Assembly: GCA_964412845.1 (NCBI GenBank) | Contig: CAYPQM010000135.1 | Location: forward strand, 1 to 19,217 | Length of the DNA: 19,217 bases | Direction of reading: 5' to 3' | Source: JAWWPY01 sp964412845 | GTDB lineage: Bacteria > Actinomycetota > Actinomycetes > Streptosporangiales > Streptosporangiaceae | Shown here: positions 14,454 through 19,217 of the stretch, piece after piece | Layout: each line of letters starts with the position of its first letter | Numbering within the stretch: position 1 is the stretch's first letter | Position numbers and translations under genes: made by a program | The notes under the pieces: generated by a model | The model's input: the letters and a program-made list of their open reading frames with translations, nothing else | What the model was told of the DNA's origin: nothing | The model's database searches: none

Positions 14454-15602
14454 GTGGGAAACGACGTTGTGCTTGTTCTCGTAGTCGTGACGGCGCTGGC
14501 CTTCGACTTCACCAACGGCTTCCATGACACCGGCAATGCGATGGCAACCTCCATCGCCACCAAGGCCCTCAGCCCGCGCATCGCGGTGGCCCTGTCGGGC
14601 GTGCTCAACCTGGTCGGCGCGTTCCTGTCACTCAGTGTCGCGGCGACGATCGCCAGCGGCCTGGTCGACACGCATCTGGTGACGCTGACGGTGGTCCTGG
14701 CCGGCCTGGCCGGCGGGATCACCTGGAACCTGCTCACCTGGTACTTCGGCATCCCGTCGAGTTCGTCTCACGCACTCATCGGCGGGGTGATCGGGTCCAC
14801 GCTCGCGGCGGCTGGCGGGCACGCCGTGCAGTGGCACAACCTGTTCCAGAAGGTCATCATCCCGGCCGGCCTGTCGCCGATCATCGCCGGCCTGGTCGCC
14901 GCGGTCGGCACCTACCTGATCTACCGGATCAGCCGCAATGTCTCCGCGGGGGCCCGCAACCACGGCTTCCGGATCGGGCAGATCGGCTCGGCGTCGATGG
15001 TGTCGCTGGCGCACGGCACGAACGACGCGCAGAAGACGATGGGGATCATCACGCTGGCACTGATCACGAACGGGACGCTGCACGCCAACGCCAGCGCGCC
15101 CTTCTGGGTGATCCTGTCCTGCGGGCTGGCGATCAGCCTCGGCACGTACATGGGCGGCTGGCGGGTGATCCGCACCCTGGGCAAAGGACTGGTGGAGATC
15201 GAGCCGCCGCAGGGCATGGCCGCCGAGTCGTCCTCGGCTGCCGTCATCCTGCTGTCGAGCCACTTCGGGTACTCGCTGTCCACCACCCACGTGGCGACCG
15301 GCTCGATCCTGGGCACCGGGCTGGGCAAGAAGGGTGCCGAGGTCCGCTGGAACGTGGCCGGCCGGATGGCAACCGCCTGGTTGTTCACCCTTCCCTCGGC
15401 CGGCCTGGTCGGCGCGGGCGGGTACGCCCTCGCGCACGTCATCGGGGGTACCGCAGGCGTCATCGTCGACCTGGTCATCTTGATCGCCGTCGCGGCGGCG
15501 ATCTACCTCAGGTCCCGCAAGAGCGCGGTCAGCCACGAGAACGTCAACGCCGAGTGGGCCGGTTCGGTCGCTCCGGCGCCGCCCGAGCCAGCCAAGGTAT
15601 GA
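14454..15602 (+). CDS. pit: Low-affinity inorganic phosphate transporter (PiT family)
   Basis: A PHO4/PiT-family membrane transporter of 382 residues with about ten hydrophobic segments, importing phosphate (usually as metal-phosphate with H+) across the cytoplasmic membrane. The two family signature repeats are D-F-T-N-G-F-H-D-T-G-N-A (18-29) and H-G-T-N-D-A-Q-K (187-194). S-S-S-S-H-A-L-I-G-G and S-T-T-H-V-A-T-G are the paired re-entrant motifs. The start is uncertain: GTG at 14454 gives a short N-terminus before helix 1, a GTG at 14469 is also possible, and TTG at 14403 would add 17 residues without a ribosome site. The hydrophilic C-terminus is short. It heads a three-gene block with the next two genes. 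Confidence 0.93.
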   Translation: MGNDVVLVLVVVTALAFDFTNGFHDTGNAMATSIATKALSPRIAVALSGVLNLVGAFLSLSVAATIASGLVDTHLVTLTVVLAGLAGGITWNLLTWYFGIPSSSSHALIGGVIGSTLAAAGGHAVQWHNLFQKVIIPAGLSPIIAGLVAAVGTYLIYRISRNVSAGARNHGFRIGQIGSASMVSLAHGTNDAQKTMGIITLALITNGTLHANASAPFWVILSCGLAISLGTYMGGWRVIRTLGKGLVEIEPPQGMAAESSSAAVILLSSHFGYSLSTTHVATGSILGTGLGKKGAEVRWNVAGRMATAWLFTLPSAGLVGAGGYALAHVIGGTAGVIVDLVILIAVAAAIYLRSRKSAVSHENVNAEWAGSVAPAPPEPAKV

Positions 15603-15621
15603 GTGTGATGGAGAGCAAGCT

Positions 15622-15897
15622 GTGAACTCCTGGGTCAACCTAGACGCCCTCTGGCAGATCGTCGTCCTGGGCCTGGTCGCCGGAGCCGGACTGCCCGCGC
15701 TGTTCGCCGTCGGGCTGCGCGTCCTGAGCATGCCGGGCCGCCGGGTCCAGCCCGCGGGCGCCGGCTCGGGCCAGCTCGCCGACTCGGACCATGTCTACGG
15801 CGGCAACCCGGCAGGCATCGCCGTGGCCACGGTCTGCTTCGCGATCGTCCTGGCGGCAATCGGCTACGGTATCTACTTGATCGTGGCTGGCAGCTGA
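15622..15897 (+). CDS. Small two-helix membrane protein of the pit cluster
   Basis: A 91-residue protein starting at GTG 15622 after a GGAGAG site, 19 nt from the pit stop. Two hydrophobic segments (about 10-35 and 62-88) flank a polar Gly/Arg/Asp loop. The position directly after pit and before a DUF3349 gene matches the order of Mycobacterium tuberculosis pitA, Rv0544c (predicted transmembrane protein) and Rv0543c, so it is probably the Rv0544c-type protein. Function unknown; an accessory or regulatory role for the transporter is inference. Confidence 0.7.
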   Translation: MNSWVNLDALWQIVVLGLVAGAGLPALFAVGLRVLSMPGRRVQPAGAGSGQLADSDHVYGGNPAGIAVATVCFAIVLAAIGYGIYLIVAGS

Positions 15898-15963
15898 TGA
15901 CCGGTACCGTCGAACGAGGCCCCATCCGGGCGCACGGTATCCACACCGAGAGGGTCTGAGCGC

Positions 15964-16266
15964 ATGCCGTTGCCACCTGTCCTGAGTTCGATTATCAGCT
16001 GGCTGCGGGCCGGCTATCCCGAAGGGGTTCCCGAACGCGACTACATTCCGTTGTTCGCGCTGCTGGGTAGCCAGCTGACGGACGCTGACGTGACCGCGAT
16101 CGCCGACGAACTGGCCAATGCCAGCGACCCGGGCTCCGCGCACGCGATCCGCGAAGCGATCGGTACCGTCACCCGCGAGAAACCGCTCGATTCCGATGTC
16201 GCCCGGGTCAGGGCCCGGCTCGCCGCTGGCGGCTGGCCGCTGGCCAGGCCTGACCGGCCCAGCTGA
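15964..16266 (+). CDS. DUF3349 family protein (Rv0543c-like)
   Basis: A 100-residue soluble protein starting at ATG 15964, with a GAGGG about 9 nt upstream. The pattern I-I-S-W-L-R-A-G-Y-P-E-G-V-P-x-x-D-Y-I-P-L-F-A-L-L followed by L-T-D-x-x-V-x-x-I-A-D-E-L matches the small all-helical DUF3349 family of actinobacteria. Its neighbours pit and the two-helix protein reproduce the mycobacterial order. Biochemical function is unknown; co-occurrence with a phosphate transporter is the only hint. It ends 13 nt before the assembly gap. Confidence 0.82.
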   Translation: MPLPPVLSSIISWLRAGYPEGVPERDYIPLFALLGSQLTDADVTAIADELANASDPGSAHAIREAIGTVTREKPLDSDVARVRARLAAGGWPLARPDRPS

Positions 16267-16279
16267 CCGGCTCCAGCTG

Positions 16280-16379
16280 NNNNNNNNNNNNNNNNNNNNN
16301 NNNNNNNNNNNNNNNNNNNNNNNNNNNNNNNNNNNNNNNNNNNNNNNNNNNNNNNNNNNNNNNNNNNNNNNNNNNNNNN
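16280..16379. other. Scaffold gap of 100 N
   Basis: Exactly 100 N, the usual placeholder for a gap of unknown size. The 10 bases before it and the 10 after it are identical (GCTCCAGCTG at 16270-16279 and 16380-16389), so the two contigs may simply overlap there. The gap lies between convergent genes and breaks no recognised reading frame. Confidence 0.9.
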
Positions 16380-16397
16380 GCTCCAGCTGGACGTTCC

Positions 16398-17705
16398 TTA
16401 TCCACGCTCCTTAGTGGTGGCAAAGAGGTCATTCTCGAGGGCCGTCCCGGCGACCGGGACGCCGAGTTGCAGGACCAGCCAGATCCGGTTCCGGTCGCTG
16501 AGCAGCTCCGGCTCCGTGACCGGATCGCCGTCGACGATCATCAGGTCCGCGAGCTTTCCCTCCTCGACGGTGCCGATGTGGTCGCCGAGGCCCAGTGCTT
16601 CCGCCGCCGTCCGCGTCGCGGCGACAAGTGCTTCGCGCGGGGTCAGCCCGTGGTGGATCATCCGCTGGATCTCCAGCGGAACGCCGTGCTCGATGTCGCT
16701 GCCGAGCGCGATCTTCACGCCCGCGTCCCGGGCGGCTCTCATGCTGGCTGCCCCGTGCTCCAGGTTGTGATCGGCCAGCTGGACCAGCATGGGCGGCATC
16801 TCAGGAGCGCGCTCCGCCGTGGATGGGTCGATGGCGTCGCCCAGCCCGGCCATCCAGTAGTAGCCCGAGAGTGTCGGTACCAGCACCGTGCCGTGCGCGG
16901 CCATCAGGTCGAGCAGATCCGGCCGCTGGTTCAAGAACATGCCATGCTCGATGGTGTCCGCGCCGTGCGCGATCGCCGCCTCGCAGCCGGCCAGTCCCTC
17001 GGCGTGTGCCGACACCTTGAAGCCCATCCGGTGCGCCTCCCCGGCGACAACCGCGATCTCCTCATCGGTCAGCTGGAGCGGGTCGGGGTCCTCCATCTCG
17101 TTCGACCGGGCACCGGTCGCCATGAACTTGATGAAATCGGCCCCGGCCCGGATCTGCTCGCGGACAGCCCGGCGCATGTCGTCGGGCCCGTCGGCCTCCC
17201 GGTACATGTCACCGTAGAAACGGCCGCCTGGCGCCGTGGCGGAGATGATCTTGCCGCAGGTGAGGACGCGGGGACCCCGGAACGCGCCATACCGCATCGC
17301 CTGGCGTGCCTCCTGCGGCCGCTGGCTCTGAGACCCGGTGACCCGCAGGGTCGTGACGCCCTGGCGCAGGTACTCGCGCAGCTCGGCCTGCAGGAAATGA
17401 GCGGCGATCCCGGGCAGCGCCTGCTCGGCGCCCCGCAGGATGTCAGGGACGCGGCCGGCCGCGTGCGTGTGGGCGTCGGTCAGTCCTGGCATGAGCGTCC
17501 GGCCCCGCAGATCAAGCACCCGGGCACCGTCAGGACACGGCTCCGACGCATGACCAACACGCTGGATGACTCCGTCCTCCACCAGGACCGCGGCCTCGTC
17601 CCGAACCGGGCCGCCCGCTCCGTCGAACAGCCGCGCGCCAGCCAGCCACAGCCGTCCCGCCAGCGGTTCAGGTGCGGCGATCAAAGCCGGGAACCGATGG
17701 GGCAT
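16398..17705 (-). CDS. Metal-dependent amidohydrolase (imidazolonepropionase-like)
   Basis: A 435-residue amidohydrolase-superfamily enzyme with a TIM-barrel active site between two beta-sandwich parts. Metal and catalytic residues visible are D-A-H-T-H (H79, H81), the candidate bridging Lys in F-I-K-F-M-A-T-G (K193), S-A-H-A-E-G (H234), T-I-E-H-G (H254) and L-G-S-D (D337). This set fits the Xaa-Pro/Xaa-Arg dipeptidase and imidazolonepropionase-related group, often annotated as prolidase or organophosphate-acid-type hydrolases. The substrate cannot be read. ATG at 17705 has AGAAGGAG at ideal distance; a longer frame to 17777 adds a Cys/Arg/Pro-rich stretch with no site. No signal peptide, so cytoplasmic. 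It follows the TPR regulator on the same strand after a 106-nt gap in which I see no clear promoter. Confidence 0.85.
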   Translation of the reverse strand: MPHRFPALIAAPEPLAGRLWLAGARLFDGAGGPVRDEAAVLVEDGVIQRVGHASEPCPDGARVLDLRGRTLMPGLTDAHTHAAGRVPDILRGAEQALPGIAAHFLQAELREYLRQGVTTLRVTGSQSQRPQEARQAMRYGAFRGPRVLTCGKIISATAPGGRFYGDMYREADGPDDMRRAVREQIRAGADFIKFMATGARSNEMEDPDPLQLTDEEIAVVAGEAHRMGFKVSAHAEGLAGCEAAIAHGADTIEHGMFLNQRPDLLDLMAAHGTVLVPTLSGYYWMAGLGDAIDPSTAERAPEMPPMLVQLADHNLEHGAASMRAARDAGVKIALGSDIEHGVPLEIQRMIHHGLTPREALVAATRTAAEALGLGDHIGTVEEGKLADLMIVDGDPVTEPELLSDRNRIWLVLQLGVPVAGTALENDLFATTKERG

Positions 17706-17811
17706 GGCAGCTCCTTCTCGCGGGTATGCACGGGTGCACGAAAATTCTGCCCCCGGCCGACCTGACCAGCAGCTCAATCGGCTCGTGAATTCGATTTCCG
17801 GCCGGACGTAC

Positions 17812-19217
17812 TCAGCGTGTGCGAGCCGGTGAGCCGGAATGCAGTTTGGTGCGGACCTTGTCCGCGCCCGGATGGGAGAGTTGGTCGAAGATCGTAAGGG
17901 CCTGGTGCAGTACGTCGCGGGCGGCGTCGTGGCTGGCGGTAGCGAGAAGGGTGTCGCCGAGATGGCTCAGGATCTCGGCTTCGAGGGCTTTGTCGCCGAC
18001 GGTCCTGACGAGCCCAAGGGCCGTCTCGTAGCTGGTGATGGCCTGCTGGTAGTGGCCCAGATTGTGGTGGGCGTAGCCGATGCTGTCCCAGGTGCCTGCC
18101 TCGCTGGCATGGTCACCGGATTCCTGCAGCAGCGGGAGGGCCTGCTGGCAGAATATGAGCGCCTGACTGTGGTCGCCCAGGCAAGCGTGTGCCCAGCCGA
18201 GGGAATTGAGCGCCTGCGCCTCGCCGGTGTGATTGCCGGCTGCCCGGTAGAGGGCAAGGGCATCCTGCGCGTGCCGGATCGCCTGGCCAGGCCGGCCCTG
18301 GCGGTCGTATATGGAGCCGAGATGCAGATGGGTGAAGGCTTGCAGGTTCGGGTCGCCGATCTCCGTGAACAGGCCGAGGGCCTCCTCGCCGCAGGCGTGC
18401 GCCTCGTCCCAGAGGCCAAGTTCGGTGCAGGCGCTGGCGAGCGCGCGCAACGTCGTCGCCAGTGCCGCAGGATCACGAAGGCGCCGGGCGGCGTCCACGG
18501 CGGTGCGCAAGACGCTGGCCTGCTCATGCCAACGCCCGCGGCGATTGAGGAAGGTGTCCATCGTCCAGGCGAGCTGCCAGGCATGGACGTCGAAGCCGGT
18601 ACCGGACGCCTGGTCAATGGCCGCCAGCAAGACGTCCTGCTCCGCGATGAACCACGCCCAGGCGGCGTCGTGGTCGGCAGGAGACGTCGGGATGACCCAG
18701 TCCCGGTCCGCCGGCGGGGAAAGGACGACCGTGTCGATGTGCGGGCCCAGCCGGATCGCGGCGGCGTGCGCAGCATAGAGGTAGTGATCCAGCATTCTGT
18801 GCACGGCGGCTCGGCGGTCGGCCTCGGTGTCCAGCGAATGGGCAAGTTCGGCCCCGAAGGCGCGGAGCAGATCATGACAGCCGTAGCGGCCGGGCGTGTG
18901 CTCGGTGAGCAGGTGCGCTCGGGCTAGTTCGTCCAAGAGGGTTCGTGCCTGTCCGGGAAGGATTCCGGCGAGGCGGGCCGCAGCGGGCACGCTGACCCCG
19001 GATCCGGGGTGCAGGCCCAGCAGCCGGAAAAGCCTGGCCGCGCCGGTGCTCAGGGTGCGGTAGGACCAGGAGAACACCGCCCGCACGTCGGTGGTGTGGT
19101 CGCTGCCGTGGAAGGCGTCCAGGGCGGCGGTCGCCTCGCGCAGCTCGGCCGCGAATGCGCTGAGGGGGAAATCTGGGTAGGTGGCGGCGCGGGCAGCGGC
19201 GATGGCCAGGGCCTGGG
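17812..19217 (-). CDS. AfsR/SARP-type NB-ARC/TPR regulator, C-terminal part
   Basis: The frame stays open to the right edge of the window, so this is the last 467 residues of a larger protein; a GTG at 19086 is internal. The opening A-A-R-A-A-T-Y-P-D-F-P-L and A-V-F-S-W-S-Y-R-T-L-S mark the end of an NB-ARC-type ATPase domain and its winged helix (about 1-125, with L-L-D-E-L-A-R-A-H-L-L and Y-G-C-H-D-L-L-R-A-F). Five tandem TPR units of exactly 40 residues each occupy about 251-450, then a short basic tail. Such proteins are STAND-class regulators, usually with an N-terminal SARP/BTAD DNA-binding part, which would lie outside the window. Regulation of the adjacent amidohydrolase gene is possible but unproven. 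Confidence 0.82.
   Translation of the reverse strand, partial: QALAIAAARAATYPDFPLSAFAAELREATAALDAFHGSDHTTDVRAVFSWSYRTLSTGAARLFRLLGLHPGSGVSVPAAARLAGILPGQARTLLDELARAHLLTEHTPGRYGCHDLLRAFGAELAHSLDTEADRRAAVHRMLDHYLYAAHAAAIRLGPHIDTVVLSPPADRDWVIPTSPADHDAAWAWFIAEQDVLLAAIDQASGTGFDVHAWQLAWTMDTFLNRRGRWHEQASVLRTAVDAARRLRDPAALATTLRALASACTELGLWDEAHACGEEALGLFTEIGDPNLQAFTHLHLGSIYDRQGRPGQAIRHAQDALALYRAAGNHTGEAQALNSLGWAHACLGDHSQALIFCQQALPLLQESGDHASEAGTWDSIGYAHHNLGHYQQAITSYETALGLVRTVGDKALEAEILSHLGDTLLATASHDAARDVLHQALTIFDQLSHPGADKVRTKLHSGSPARTR

Noticed and set aside
15905..15939. TACCGT / ACGGTA inverted repeat between the two-helix protein and the DUF3349 gene
   Set aside because: Arms of 6 bp separated by 23 nt are expected by chance in this sequence and show no promoter context.

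Overview
High-GC actinobacterial DNA. The evidence is third-position G/C in every real gene, frequent GTG and TTG starts with GGAGG-type ribosome sites, an AfsR/SARP-type TPR regulator, and a pit / small membrane protein / DUF3349 block like the pitA neighbourhood of Mycobacterium tuberculosis. I see no rRNA, tRNA, CRISPR array, transposase or integration site. One 100-N scaffold gap (16280-16379) interrupts the window.

Region 1 (1-5080) looks like a putrescine/diamine catabolic locus. On the minus strand lie the N-terminus of an APC-type permease and a gamma-aminobutyraldehyde dehydrogenase. Divergently on the plus strand lie an Lrp/AsnC regulator, a class III aminotransferase overlapping it by ATGA, and a quinone-oxidoreductase-like MDR enzyme. 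The inferred route is uptake, transamination of putrescine to 4-aminobutyraldehyde (pyrroline), then oxidation to GABA.

Region 2 (5082-8583) is all on the minus strand: a DoxX-like membrane protein overlapping an anchored Ala/Ser-linker protein, a large secreted cysteine-rich protein of unknown function with its own promoter and a 14-bp stem terminator, and a 67-residue cold-shock protein followed by a run of three hairpins.

Region 3 (8976-14280) is a tight plus-strand operon: acyl-CoA synthetase, PHA synthase (phaC), a Pseudomonas-type intracellular medium-chain-length PHA depolymerase (phaZ), and an acyl-CoA dehydrogenase of the glutaryl-CoA dehydrogenase clade that lacks the glutarate-binding Arg. 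Together they suggest a fatty-acid to PHA storage and mobilisation cycle. The synthetase/phaC junction carries a 26-bp tandem duplication containing a palindrome, a stop/start overlap and a 9-codon minicistron. This is the most unusual small-scale structure in the window.

Region 4 (14454-16266) holds a low-affinity phosphate transporter, a two-helix membrane protein and a DUF3349 protein. Region 5 (16398-19217), after the gap and on the minus strand, holds a metal-dependent amidohydrolase and the C-terminal part of an NB-ARC/TPR regulator cut by the window end.

I do not see a clearly new defence or mobile system. The best leads are the operon junction at 10454-10527, the atypical PHA synthase box, the acyl-CoA dehydrogenase with altered substrate residues, the secreted cysteine-rich protein, and the repeated TTGGCA operators over the permease promoter.
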